Positions 5,928 to 15,961 of a stretch of DNA of 16,019 nucleotides are shown here, in pieces (positions within the stretch are counted from its first letter, which is position 1; each line of letters opens with the position of its first letter). This DNA comes from Pseudomonadota bacterium. Lineage in GTDB: Bacteria > Desulfobacterota > Desulfovibrionia > Desulfovibrionales > Desulfovibrionaceae. The translations under genes were made by a program, and so were the position numbers. The stretch spans positions 1 through 16,019 of the forward strand of contig JAEYTO010000055.1 in the NCBI GenBank assembly GCA_023433925.1, in the 5' to 3' direction. Under the pieces are notes generated by a model that was not told the origin of the DNA, made no database searches, and worked only from the letters and a program-made list of their open reading frames with translations.

Positions 5928-5956
5928 TTGCCTACTAGCCTTCCAGGGATTATTTA
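5928..5956 (+). promoter_or_regulatory. Possible sigma-70 promoter of the ftsH operon
   Basis: TTGCCT (5928-5933) and TATTTA (5951-5956) are 17 nt apart in a locally A+T-richer stretch. The -10 match is weak. No convincing sigma-32 heat-shock promoter was found. The leader to the ftsH start would be about 100 nt and contains the hairpins described separately. Confidence 0.35.
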
Positions 5957-5964
5957 TAGCTGCT

Positions 5965-6053
5965 TGCCTTTTTGGGCAGGCTCCCGCAATAACAAAAAGG
6001 CACAGATCATCCGGCGCCATCGGCGCACCCGGCCGGGTTGCCTGGCCGGCAAC
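5965..6053 (+). other. Structured leader upstream of ftsH
   Basis: TGCCTTTTTG (5965-5974) and CAAAAAGGCA (5993-6002) form a perfect 10-bp inverted repeat around 18 nt. Further down, CCGGCC (6029-6034) can pair with GGCCGG (6044-6049), or alternatively GTTGCC (6037-6042) with GGCAAC (6048-6053). The last stem ends just before the Shine-Dalgarno GGAGG at 6056-6060. These mutually exclusive pairs could tune ftsH translation, but this is inference. Confidence 0.4.
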
Positions 6054-6066
6054 GCGGAGGAACACG

Positions 6067-8082
<2,016 letters not shown>

Positions 8083-8101
8083 GTCCCGGACAGGCCTGCC
8101 G

Positions 8102-8956
8102 ATGCATGGAACCGTCACCTGGGAAATCATGGGGGGCAGGGTCATTGGCCCCGCCCCCTTTCTCGTGGCGGGTATCCTCAACGTGACCCCGGATTCGTTC
8201 TATGACGGGGGAGGCCATGATGCCCCGGAGCAGGCAGCGGCGCACGCGGCCCGGCTGCTGGCCGAGGGCGCGGACATGCTCGACGTGGGCGGCGAGTCCA
8301 CGCGGCCCGGCGCGCGGGTCGTGAGCGCGGGCGAGGAACTGGCGCGGATCATGCCGGCCATCGAGGCGGCGCTGGCCCTGCGCGACTCCCGCGGCGAGGT
8401 CCCGGCCGTGTCCGTGGACACGTACAAGGCCGGTGTGGCCGCACGGGTCCTGGATGCCGGGGCGGCCATCGTCAACGACATCTCGGCCTGCCGTTTCGAC
8501 GAGGGGCTGGCCGACGTGCTCGCGCAGCATCGGCCTGGATATGTGCTCATGCACAGCCTGGGCCGACCGGCGGACATGCAGAGCGATCCGCGCTACGGCG
8601 ACGTGGTCGAGGACATCCTGGCCTTCTTCGAGGAGCGCCTGGGATTTCTGATCAGCCGGGGCGTGCCGGAGCGGCGCATCGTGCTCGACCCCGGCATAGG
8701 CTTTGGCAAGACTCTGGCACATAATTTGGATATTCTCAGGCACGCGGATCGTTTTCTGACCCTGGGCAGGCCTGTGTACATGGGCCTGTCCAACAAGAGC
8801 CTTTGGGGGAAGCTCCTGGGGCTTGGGCCCCCGGAGCGGCGGACGGCCACCGCGGTGGCCACGGCCCTGACCTGGGCCAAGGGAGCGCGCATCCACCGCG
8901 TGCACGAGGTGGCTCTGGCGCGGCAGAGCCTGCGCATCGCGGAAGCGCTTGCCTGA
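8102..8956 (+). CDS. folP: Dihydropteroate synthase
   Basis: This 284-residue TIM-barrel enzyme joins p-aminobenzoate to dihydropterin pyrophosphate in folate synthesis and is the target of sulfonamides. Family signatures occur in order: GILNVTPDSF near the N-terminus, DVGGESTRPGA, SVDTYKAGVA, AAIVNDISA, and DPGIGFGKTLAHN, followed by GLSNKSLWG and a C-terminal VHEV. The usual MHMQG-type segment reads MHSLGRP here. The ATG at 8102 gives a normal length. Its Shine-Dalgarno is poor, and a second ATG at 8129 is possible but would remove the conserved WEIMGG segment. It lies between ftsH and cdaA in the same direction with a 19-nt upstream gap, so translation may be coupled to ftsH. Confidence 0.95.
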   Translation: MHGTVTWEIMGGRVIGPAPFLVAGILNVTPDSFYDGGGHDAPEQAAAHAARLLAEGADMLDVGGESTRPGARVVSAGEELARIMPAIEAALALRDSRGEVPAVSVDTYKAGVAARVLDAGAAIVNDISACRFDEGLADVLAQHRPGYVLMHSLGRPADMQSDPRYGDVVEDILAFFEERLGFLISRGVPERRIVLDPGIGFGKTLAHNLDILRHADRFLTLGRPVYMGLSNKSLWGKLLGLGPPERRTATAVATALTWAKGARIHRVHEVALARQSLRIAEALA

Positions 8957-8974
8957 GTCCGCGGATGGGGCTAT

Positions 8975-9826
8975 GTGCCCTCGTGCCGACACCCTCGGCC
9001 CCATGCTCCGCGACCGGCTGAGCTCTACAGCCATCACTGCTGGACCGGCTGCAATCGCCATGGAGATCCGAATCTGTTCGGAATAGACTTCACCCAGATC
9101 TCCTGGAAGGAGCTCCTGGACTTCGTCCTGGTCTCCTTCGTCTATTACAGGCTCATCCTCCTGGTGAAGGGCACGCGAGCCGTGCCCGTCATGTACGGGC
9201 TGGTGCTCGTGGTGCTCCTGTACTACTTCTCCAGCGAGCTCGGCCTGACCACGCTCAACTGGCTCCTGCAGAACTTCCTGGGCTCCATCTTCCTGGTCAT
9301 CATCATCCTGTTCCAGGCGGACATTCGCAAGGGCCTGGCCGCCGTGGGCACGGGCGGCCTGTTTCGACGCACCCGCGGCGTGCACGAGAAGGCCCTGGAG
9401 GAGATCGTGCGCGCCTTGACCTCCATGGCCCAGATGCGCGTCGGCGCGCTCATCGTCATCGAGAAGACCGTGCCCCTGGGCGATGTCGGCGAGCGCGGCA
9501 TTCCCGTGCGCGGCGAGGTGACCAAGGAGCTGCTCATGACCATCTTCCATCCGGGCACGCCCCTGCACGACGGCGCGGTCATCATCCAGGGCGGCTCCAT
9601 CATGGCCGCCGGCTGCGTCCTGCCCCTGACCACGGACCCCAGGCTCGCCTCGCAGTACGGCACGCGGCACCGCGCGGCCCTGGGCATCAGCGAGGAGACC
9701 GACGCCGTGGTCACGGTGGTCAGCGAGGAGCGCGGCACCATCTCCGTGGTCATCGACGGCAAGCTCGTCACCAACCTGGACGAGACCCGCCTGCGCAGGG
9801 TCATCCGCAACGCCTGGGCGAGGTAG
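8975..9826 (+). CDS. cdaA: Membrane diadenylate cyclase, c-di-AMP synthase (DisA_N/DAC domain)
   Basis: The protein makes cyclic di-AMP from two ATP at the inner face of the membrane. Numbered from the GTG at 8975 (283 residues), hydrophobic helices span about 48-66, 70-86 and 92-112. The DAC domain follows, with the catalytic DGA motif at 199-201 (LHDGA) and the nucleotide-binding RHR at 231-233 (GTRHRAA). The first ~33 residues are rich in His, Cys and Pro and unlike the family. A CTG at 9074 has GGAG eight bases upstream and gives a 250-residue protein starting at the conserved FGI..TQISW, so the real start may be 9074. It is followed four bases later by its regulator cdaR and then glmM, the order conserved in Firmicutes. 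Function is firm; the start is uncertain. Confidence 0.93.
   Translation: MPSCRHPRPHAPRPAELYSHHCWTGCNRHGDPNLFGIDFTQISWKELLDFVLVSFVYYRLILLVKGTRAVPVMYGLVLVVLLYYFSSELGLTTLNWLLQNFLGSIFLVIIILFQADIRKGLAAVGTGGLFRRTRGVHEKALEEIVRALTSMAQMRVGALIVIEKTVPLGDVGERGIPVRGEVTKELLMTIFHPGTPLHDGAVIIQGGSIMAAGCVLPLTTDPRLASQYGTRHRAALGISEETDAVVTVVSEERGTISVVIDGKLVTNLDETRLRRVIRNAWAR
9062..9076 (+). promoter_or_regulatory. Shine-Dalgarno and possible CTG start codon of cdaA
   Basis: GGAG (9062-9065) stands eight nucleotides before CTG (9074-9076), in the frame of cdaA. The GTG at 8975 has only a G-rich GGATGGGG before it. An ATG at 9060 is out of frame and meets a stop after eight codons. The site therefore decides whether the protein has 250 or 283 residues. 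Confidence 0.45.
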
Positions 9827-9830
9827 GCGC

Positions 9831-10733
9831 ATGAAGAGCAACTGGCAGTTCCTGCTCATCGCCCTCATCCTCGGCTTCTACTCCTGGTATTCCGTGTCCT
9901 TCGAGCAGAAGGTCGATTCCACCGTCCAGGTGCGTCTGGAGACCACCAACCAGCCCCGCGACCTTGTCGTGCGCGAGGGGCTCATCAGCACCATCGACGT
10001 GGTGGTGCGCGGCCCCAAGAGCCTGGTGCGCTCCGTGGACTCGCGCAAGATCGGCTACTCCCTGGACCTGGGCGCGCTCAAGCCCGGCGAGAACATCGTC
10101 AACTTCACGCCCGACCGCATCCCGCTCAAGGGCGCCGTGGAGGTCGTGGAGATCAAGCCGCCGCGCATCATCCTCCACGCGGAGGAGGTCGCCCGCAAGG
10201 AGGTGCCGGTCACGGTGGCCTGGTCGGGCAAGCTCGCCCCGGACTGGCTGCTCAAGGAGAAGCTCGTGGAGCCGCGGAAGGTCGTCCTGCGCGGCCCCAA
10301 GTCCCAGGTGGACAAGGTGGACAAGCTGAGCACCCTGGAGATCAAGGTCGAGGGCCAGACGCCGCTCATGTTCGAGAACTCCGTGGCCCTGGACGTGCCT
10401 GGCGACATGAGCGCCGAGCCCTCCAAGGTCAAGACGCTGCTCGTCTTCGGCCCCAAGACGAGCGAGATATGGGTGCGGGTTCCGCTGGAGATCGAGCCCG
10501 CCAGCGCCAAGCGGATCTCCGATTACCGGCCGCGGGAAGTCCGGCTGCACCTCGAGGCGCCGCTCCGGCTCATCAACGAGGACAAGATCCACCAGCAGGT
10601 GCGCGCCGTGCTGCGCATCGACCCCGATGTGGACCCCGGCCGCTATACCCTTCCTTTCCAGGTGCGGCTACCGGAGCACACGACGCTGCTCAAGACCAGG
10701 CCCGAAGCCATCGAGATCACGATCAGAAAATGA
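9831..10733 (+). CDS. cdaR: YbbR-domain protein, CdaA regulator (CdaR)
   Basis: This 300-residue protein has one N-terminal membrane anchor (about residues 6-22, followed by SWYSVSFEQKVD) and an extracytoplasmic part built of YbbR-type beta repeats. Two repeats are recognisable by their spaced VVRGPKSLV and VLRGPKSQV segments. In Firmicutes, CdaR binds the membrane part of CdaA and modulates c-di-AMP synthesis. The ATG at 9831 lies four bases after the cdaA stop, with GAGG overlapping the end of cdaA, so the two are almost certainly co-translated. Gene position and topology support the call; direct regulation of this CdaA is inferred. Confidence 0.92.
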   Translation: MKSNWQFLLIALILGFYSWYSVSFEQKVDSTVQVRLETTNQPRDLVVREGLISTIDVVVRGPKSLVRSVDSRKIGYSLDLGALKPGENIVNFTPDRIPLKGAVEVVEIKPPRIILHAEEVARKEVPVTVAWSGKLAPDWLLKEKLVEPRKVVLRGPKSQVDKVDKLSTLEIKVEGQTPLMFENSVALDVPGDMSAEPSKVKTLLVFGPKTSEIWVRVPLEIEPASAKRISDYRPREVRLHLEAPLRLINEDKIHQQVRAVLRIDPDVDPGRYTLPFQVRLPEHTTLLKTRPEAIEITIRK

Positions 10734-10808
10734 TCCCTTGACCTTTCCCAGCGCATTCGTTGGTGTATGAAAAGCTTTGTACGCTTCATGATCGAGAAGA
10801 GGATATCC

Positions 10809-12161
10809 ATGGCCAAGAAACTGTTCGGCACTGATGGCATGCGCGGCACGGTGAACATCCATCCCATGGTGCCCGAGATCGCCCTGCGCCTCGGCCTGGC
10901 CGCCGGGAAGTTCTTCCGCAACGGATCCAAGCGCCACAAGGTCGTCATCGGCAAGGATACGCGGCTGTCGGGCTACGTGTTCGAGACGGCCCTGACCTCG
11001 GGCCTGTGCGCCTCGGGCATGCACGTCCTGCTCGTGGGGCCCATGCCCACGCCGGCCATCAGCTTCCTGACCCGCAACATGCGCGCCGACCTGGGCATCG
11101 TCATCTCCGCCTCGCACAACCCGTTCCAGGACAACGGCATCAAGCTCTTCGACCGCAACGGCTTCAAGCTTCCGGACGAGGCCGAGGACGAGCTGGCGGC
11201 CATGGTCCTGAGCGACGGCAAGGACTGGGATTACCCGTCGCCCGACAAGGTCGGCCGCGCCTTCAGGATCGAGGACAGCCCCGGCCGCTATATCGTCTCG
11301 CTCAAGAACACGCTCCCACAGGCCTTGACCCTGGAGGGCCTGCGCATCGTGCTCGACTGCGCCAACGGGGCCACGTACAAGGTGGCCCCGCTGCTCTTCG
11401 AGGAGCTTGGGGCCGAGGTCATCAAGCTCGGGGTCGATCCCAACGGCCTGAATATCAACGATAAGTGCGGCTCACTCCACCCGGAGGTGCTGGCCGCCAA
11501 GGTCCGCGAGACCAGGGCCGAGATCGGGCTGGCCCTGGACGGCGACGGCGACCGGCTCATCGTGGTGGACGAGAAGGGCGCCGTGCTGGACGGCGACCAG
11601 ATCATGGCCATCTGCGCCAAGGACCTGGCCGGGCGCGGCGAGCTGCCCGGCAACCTCCTGGTGGCCACGGTCATGAGCAACATGGCCCTGGAAGTGTTCA
11701 TGAAGGACATGGGCGGCCGGCTCCTGCGCACGCCCGTTGGCGACCGCTACGTGGCCGAGGCCCTGCGGCGCGAGGGCGGAGTGCTGGGCGGCGAGCAGTC
11801 CGGGCACATCATCTTCTCCAGACATGCCACCACGGGCGACGGCATCCTTGCGGCCCTGCAACTATTACGTATAATGCAGGAACGGGGCAAGCCGCTCTCG
11901 GAATTGGCCAAGCTGCTGGAACCTTTCCCCCAGACCCTCGTCAATGTGCGCGTGGCCCGCAAGGCGCCTTTCGACGAGATCCAGGCCGTGCAAAAGGCCT
12001 TGGCGGACGCCGAGGAGAAGCTCGGGGGGCGGGGCCGGGTGCTCCTGCGCTACTCGGGCACGGAGCCCCTGGCCAGGGTCATGGTGGAGGGGCAGGACCA
12101 CGAGCTCGTCAAGCAGTTGAGCTCGAACCTGGCCGGCGTCATCGAGGCGAGCCTGCGCTAG
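10809..12161 (+). CDS. glmM: Phosphoglucosamine mutase
   Basis: This 450-residue enzyme converts glucosamine-6-phosphate to glucosamine-1-phosphate on the way to UDP-GlcNAc, peptidoglycan and lipopolysaccharide. It begins KKLFGTDGMRGTVN. The catalytic phosphoserine is Ser102 in ISASHNP, the metal loop DGDGDR is at 244-249, the sugar-binding GGEQSGH is at 327-333, and the phosphate-binding RYSGTEP is at 414-420. Ser102 has the same number as in E. coli. The ATG at 10809 is preceded by AGAGGA; an in-frame ATG at 10767 would add 14 residues not seen in homologues. It lies 75 nt after cdaR. In Firmicutes GlmM binds and inhibits CdaA, so the clustering may reflect physical coupling. Confidence 0.97.
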   Translation: MAKKLFGTDGMRGTVNIHPMVPEIALRLGLAAGKFFRNGSKRHKVVIGKDTRLSGYVFETALTSGLCASGMHVLLVGPMPTPAISFLTRNMRADLGIVISASHNPFQDNGIKLFDRNGFKLPDEAEDELAAMVLSDGKDWDYPSPDKVGRAFRIEDSPGRYIVSLKNTLPQALTLEGLRIVLDCANGATYKVAPLLFEELGAEVIKLGVDPNGLNINDKCGSLHPEVLAAKVRETRAEIGLALDGDGDRLIVVDEKGAVLDGDQIMAICAKDLAGRGELPGNLLVATVMSNMALEVFMKDMGGRLLRTPVGDRYVAEALRREGGVLGGEQSGHIIFSRHATTGDGILAALQLLRIMQERGKPLSELAKLLEPFPQTLVNVRVARKAPFDEIQAVQKALADAEEKLGGRGRVLLRYSGTEPLARVMVEGQDHELVKQLSSNLAGVIEASLR

Positions 12162-12238
12162 CCGCCCGGCCCGCGGCGGCCCCGCCGTAGTCACATGTGG
12201 GACCTGATCCGGTAGCTCAAAACAGGAGTCTCCACCAG

Positions 12239-13108
12239 ATGCGCATTACCCAGGTCGTCGTTCCCGTCGCCGGATGGGGCACCAGGTCGCTGCCCGCCAC
12301 CAAGAACATTCCCAAGGAGATGCTCCCGGTCTTCAAGAAGCCCGTGGTGCAATACGTGGTCGAGGAGGCCATCGGCGCGGGATTGAAGGACGTGGTCTTC
12401 ATCAACAACCAGAACAAGAAGATCCTGGAAGACCACTTCGACTATAACCTGGCTCTGGAGGGCGTGCTGGAGCGCGCCGGGAAGAAGGATCTGCTGCGGA
12501 CCGTGCGCGACGTGGCCGAGATGGTCAACATCACCTCCGTGCGCCAGAAGGTCCAGCTCGGCCTGGGGCACGCGGTGCTCTGCGCGCGCGACGTGGTCAA
12601 GAAGGACCCCTTCGCGGTCATGGTCGGCGACGATCTCATCTTCAGCGCCGAGCCGGGCATCAAGCAGGTCCTGGAGGTCGCGCGCAGCGAGAACATGCCC
12701 GTGGTGGGCGTCATGGAGGTTCCTCCCGCCAAGGTCTCCAGGTACGGCATCATCCGCGCCGAGGAGTTCGCGCCCGGCCGCTACCGGGTGCGCGGCGTGG
12801 TCGAGAAGCCCGATCCCTCCGACGCTCCATCCAGACTGGCCATCGTGGGCCGCTACGCCCTGACCCCGGAGATATTCGAGCTTCTGGAACGCACCCAGCC
12901 CGGCCATGGCGGAGAGATCCAGCTCACGGACGCGCTGCAAACCCTGGCACGCAACAACCGCCTGCTGGCGGTCAAGATACGCGGCCAGCGATTCGACACG
13001 GGCGACTGGGTGGACTATCTCACGGCCAACATCTATTTCGCGCTCCAGGACGAGGAATTGCGCTACGATCTCGTCAAGCGGCTCCAGGAGCTGCTATCCT
13101 GCAAGTAA
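12239..13108 (+). CDS. galU: UTP-glucose-1-phosphate uridylyltransferase
   Basis: This 289-residue nucleotidyltransferase makes UDP-glucose from UTP and glucose-1-phosphate, supplying glycans and exopolysaccharide. The N-terminal signature AGWGTRSLPATKNIPKEM, the metal-binding VGDDL, the GVVEKP motif and the GEIQLTDAL segment are all present in order. The family usually reads AGxGTR; the tryptophan here is compatible. The ATG at 12239 is preceded by CAGGAG at 11-nt spacing. An upstream GTG at 12197 would add 14 residues of no family resemblance. The 77-nt gap after glmM holds a GCCGCC/GGCGGC stem (12161-12180) without a T-run, so read-through from glmM is likely. It is the last gene of the cluster. 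Confidence 0.96.
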   Translation: MRITQVVVPVAGWGTRSLPATKNIPKEMLPVFKKPVVQYVVEEAIGAGLKDVVFINNQNKKILEDHFDYNLALEGVLERAGKKDLLRTVRDVAEMVNITSVRQKVQLGLGHAVLCARDVVKKDPFAVMVGDDLIFSAEPGIKQVLEVARSENMPVVGVMEVPPAKVSRYGIIRAEEFAPGRYRVRGVVEKPDPSDAPSRLAIVGRYALTPEIFELLERTQPGHGGEIQLTDALQTLARNNRLLAVKIRGQRFDTGDWVDYLTANIYFALQDEELRYDLVKRLQELLSCK

Positions 13109-13136
13109 ACCGGCGATGGCCGGCATGCGAGTCCTT

Positions 13137-13169
13137 GCGGCCCTGACCGGAGCGCCCGGCCAGGGCCGC
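13137..13169 (+). terminator. Hairpin terminator candidate of the ftsH-galU cluster
   Basis: GCGGCCCTG (13137-13145) pairs perfectly with CAGGGCCGC (13161-13169), and inner CCGG repeats can extend the stem. It lies 28 nt past the galU stop. Only TGTGTT follows, so it may pause or protect rather than terminate. Confidence 0.45.
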
Positions 13170-13249
13170 TGTGTTGCCGGGCCTGGACAGTTGCGCCCCG
13201 GCGCGTGATGATGGGCGCTGGTGACGACCTGCGCCGGAAACACCGGAGA

Positions 13250-13339
13250 CAGGGCATTTTCACTTTGAAAATGCCCTGCAAGCCAGGCCTTGGCCTGCCG
13301 CCACGCAGGCGTGGGCGCAATTCACTTGCGCCGTTAACG
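13250..13339 (+). repeat. Array of perfect inverted repeats between galU and priA
   Basis: Consecutive perfect dyads were read by eye: 13250-13261 with 13267-13278 (12 bp, extendable to 13), 13284-13289 with 13292-13297 (6 bp, 2-nt loop), 13301-13306 with 13309-13314 (6 bp), 13314-13320 with 13326-13332 (7 bp), and the palindrome CGTTAACG at 13332-13339. The units differ in sequence, so this is not a tandem repeat or CRISPR. None has a following T-run. The 380-bp gap between galU and priA has no credible gene. Confidence 0.6.
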
Positions 13340-13365
13340 CCGGAGCGAGCGTCTCAATGTCAAAC

Positions 13366-13374
13366 TGCTATAAG
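13366..13374 (+). promoter_or_regulatory. Possible extended -10 promoter of priA
   Basis: TGCTATAAG matches the extended -10 form TGN-TATAAT except for the last base. No good -35 is visible, which this class tolerates. It lies in a locally A+T-rich stretch and would give priA a leader of about 110 nt. Confidence 0.35.
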
Positions 13375-13489
13375 AGCCACGAACAAAACCTGATCCGACC
13401 TGATAAAAAGTTAGCAATAGCAATGACTAGGAGAGTGACTGAGGGGTTTTGTTGCTAGCTCTAAGTTGATCTGCTCTAAGGAACTGGCC

Positions 13490-15829
13490 ATGAGCGCATT
13501 CTGGAAGGCGGCCCTTCTGCGGCCACCCTTCGCCACGCTGACATACTCTGGGCCTGACTGGCTGCCCGGCTCTGCTTGGCGGCCGGGGCTGCGCGCATTG
13601 GCGCCCCTGGGCAAGTCGCTGGCCGCCGTGGTGCTCGTGGGCGAGGAGCATACGCCGCCCGAAGGCCTTGAGCTGCGCGACCTGCTCTGGCCGCTGGAGC
13701 GTGACCCGCTCCTGGGCCTCGCCCATGTGGAGCTGGCGGCCTCCCTGGCCGAGCGGCAGCTCATCCCGTCCGGGCAGGTGCTCGCCTCGGTGCTCCCGGC
13801 CGGATTGCGCTCGGCCGCGGTGCGCTTCGCGGTCTCCGGCTTCGACTTCCCGTCCAGCATCACGGCCAGGGATCTGGCGGCCATGGCTCCCGAGGCCCTG
13901 CGCCGGCTGGCCATGCTCTGGTCCCAGGGCCGCATGCTCCCGGTCGAGCCCCGCGAGCGCGAGGTCTACGCCGTGCTCAAGATCGATCCGCCCTGGCCGC
14001 TCAGGCCCGGAGCAGCCCGCCAGGCCGAGATCCTCGAGTTCCTTCACGACCGGGGGGCCGTGCCCAGGGCCACGCTCCTCAAGACCCTGGCCAAGGGCGC
14101 CGACGCGGCCCTGCGCGGCTTGGTCAAGCGCGGCCTGGTGGCCGTCGGGCCGCCGCCCGCGGACCTGGAGGACGAGACGGCCTGCCCGGCGGACAGCCTG
14201 ATCCCGTCCTGGCCGGATCCCACGCAGGAGCAGGCCGCGGCCCTGTCCGATCTGTCCGCGGCTTTGCGCCAAGGCGCCGGGCAGTCGCGGCTCCTGTTCG
14301 GCATCACCGGCAGCGGCAAGACCATGGTTTACCTGCGCCTGGCCGAGGAATGCCTGGCCTCGGGCCGCTCGGCCGTGCTCCTGGCGCCCGAGGTGGCCCT
14401 GGCCTGCGCTCTGCACCGCCAGGCCCGCGAGCGTTTGCCCGGCCGCACGGTGCGCCTCTTCCACGGCTACCAGTCCCAGTCCAAGCGCGAGCGCGCCTTC
14501 CGCGAGATCGCCGCCGCGCGCGAGCCCGTGCTCGTGGTGGGCACGCGCTCGGCCCTGTTCCTGCCCGTGCGCAGGCCAGGGCTCATCGTGCTCGACGAGG
14601 AGCACGACGAGTCCTACAAGCAGGACGAGCGGCTGACCTACCAGGCCAAGGAAGTCGCCTGGGTCCTGGCCCGCCAGTCCGGAGCGCTCCTCGTGCTCGG
14701 CTCGGCCACGCCCGACGTGAAGACCTTCCATGCCGCCGAGACCGGCCAGGTGCCGGCGGTGCGCCTGACGCAACGGGTGGGGAGCAGCGCGCTGCCCAGC
14801 GTGGAGCTCGTGGACCTGCGCGAGGAACGCTCCTCGCCGCTGGCGTCCCCCACCGTGCAGGCCTTGCGCGAGACCGTCGAGGCCGGCGAGCAGGCCATCA
14901 TCATGCTCAACCGCCGGGGCTATGCGCCGCTCATGTACTGCCTGGACTGCGGCCAGACCGTGAAGTGCCCCGAGTGCAGCGTGGGCCTGACCTTCCACCG
15001 GGCGCGCGGCAGGCTGGTCTGTCATTACTGCGGTCACGCGTCCGAGTTCCCGGCCCCTTGCCCCGCGTGCGGGGCGGCCAACTTCCTGCCCCTGGGCGAG
15101 GGCACGGAGCAGTTGGAAGAGGTTCTGTCTCACGTGCTCCCGCCCGAGACGGCCATCCTGCGCATGGACCGCGACTCCACGCGCCGCCAGGAGCGATTGG
15201 AGGAGATCCTGCGCGATTTCTCCTCGGGCAAGGCCCAGGTGCTCGTGGGCACGCAGATGCTCTCCAAGGGGCACCACTTTCCGGGCGTGACCCTGGTGGC
15301 CGTGGCCGACGCCGACCTGGGGCTCAACCTGCCCGATTACCGCGCGGCCGAGCGCACCTTCCAGCTCATCGTGCAGGTTTCGGGGCGCGCCGGGCGCGGA
15401 GAGCGTCCCGGCCGCGTGCTCGTGCAGACCCGCGATCCCGGCAACCGCTTCTGGACGCACGTGCTGACCCACGACTACCGGGCCTTTTACGCCCAGGAGC
15501 TTGAGCTTCGACGGCGTTACGGCTACCCGCCGTTCTCCCGGCTGGCCCTGGTGCGCATGAGCTTCCCCGCGGCCTGGGAGCAGGGGCCGCAGTCCCTGGC
15601 CAGGCTGGCCCAGGCCCTGCGCGAGGAGGCCGCCGCGCGCGGCGTGCGCGCCCTGGGGCCGGCGCCCGCGCCCATCGCCATGCTGCGCGGCCGCAAGCGC
15701 TTCAACTGCCTGCTCAAGGCCGCTGACTGGCCGTCCATTCGCGCCGTGTACGCCAGGGCCGACGCCCTCGTCACTCCGGGCGGCGAGCTGCGCCTCGGCC
15801 TGGACCTGGACCCGCTGAATATGCTGTGA
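13490..15829 (+). CDS. priA: Primosomal protein N', replication-restart DNA helicase
   Basis: This 779-residue superfamily 2 helicase (3'-5') recognises stalled forks and loads the replicative helicase. An N-terminal fork-binding region (about 1-200) is followed by Walker A GITGSGKT (271-278) and the DEEH box (369-372). Eight cysteines (484, 487, 493, 496, 511, 514, 524, 527) bind two zinc ions. The C-terminal helicase motifs include VGTQMLSKGHHFP and QVSGRAGRG. Length is normal for the family. The ATG at 13490 has AAGGA seven bases upstream; an in-frame TTG at 13466 lacks such a site and would add eight residues. The gene appears to be a separate transcription unit, with a hairpin just after its stop. 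Confidence 0.96.
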   Translation: MSAFWKAALLRPPFATLTYSGPDWLPGSAWRPGLRALAPLGKSLAAVVLVGEEHTPPEGLELRDLLWPLERDPLLGLAHVELAASLAERQLIPSGQVLASVLPAGLRSAAVRFAVSGFDFPSSITARDLAAMAPEALRRLAMLWSQGRMLPVEPREREVYAVLKIDPPWPLRPGAARQAEILEFLHDRGAVPRATLLKTLAKGADAALRGLVKRGLVAVGPPPADLEDETACPADSLIPSWPDPTQEQAAALSDLSAALRQGAGQSRLLFGITGSGKTMVYLRLAEECLASGRSAVLLAPEVALACALHRQARERLPGRTVRLFHGYQSQSKRERAFREIAAAREPVLVVGTRSALFLPVRRPGLIVLDEEHDESYKQDERLTYQAKEVAWVLARQSGALLVLGSATPDVKTFHAAETGQVPAVRLTQRVGSSALPSVELVDLREERSSPLASPTVQALRETVEAGEQAIIMLNRRGYAPLMYCLDCGQTVKCPECSVGLTFHRARGRLVCHYCGHASEFPAPCPACGAANFLPLGEGTEQLEEVLSHVLPPETAILRMDRDSTRRQERLEEILRDFSSGKAQVLVGTQMLSKGHHFPGVTLVAVADADLGLNLPDYRAAERTFQLIVQVSGRAGRGERPGRVLVQTRDPGNRFWTHVLTHDYRAFYAQELELRRRYGYPPFSRLALVRMSFPAAWEQGPQSLARLAQALREEAAARGVRALGPAPAPIAMLRGRKRFNCLLKAADWPSIRAVYARADALVTPGGELRLGLDLDPLNML

Positions 15830-15830
15830 A

Positions 15831-15857
15831 CCGAGAGAGGGCGCTGCCCTCTCTCGG
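15831..15857 (+). terminator. Terminator-like hairpin after priA
   Basis: CCGAGAGAGGGC (15831-15842) pairs perfectly with GCCCTCTCTCGG (15846-15857) around GCT. The stem begins one base after the priA stop codon. The following GCTCTCTCCC is pyrimidine-rich but not a true T-run, so termination is likely though perhaps incomplete. Confidence 0.6.
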
Positions 15858-15900
15858 GCTCTCTCCCGCCAGGGAACTGATTTGACTCGGGCCGTCCTGG

Positions 15901-15961
15901 CCCTCGCCCCGAGGGCGTCGCCCAAGGCGGCGACGTCCAATCGTGCTGTCCTGCACGATTG
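15901..15961 (+). repeat. Three tandem perfect hairpins downstream of priA
   Basis: CCCTCG/CGAGGG (15901-15906 with 15910-15915), CGTCGCC/GGCGACG (15916-15922 with 15929-15935) and CAATCGTGC/GCACGATTG (15938-15946 with 15953-15961) follow one another almost without a gap. The units are unrelated in sequence. No gene was seen from 15830 to the end of the window. Confidence 0.6.

Noticed and set aside
10735..10808. TTGACC and TATGAA in the cdaR-glmM gap as an internal promoter.
   Set aside because: The spacer would be about 22 nt, too long, and the gene spacing is compatible with operon read-through.
13250..13339. Dyad array considered as a CRISPR or a family of tandem repeats.
   Set aside because: The units have different sequences and lengths and there are no regular spacers.
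13427..15940. Open frame of 837 codons on the minus strand opposite priA.
   Set aside because: It shows the same GC-driven antisense effect: Gly/Gln/His/Ala-rich translation, no domain, and complete overlap with a well-supported PriA.
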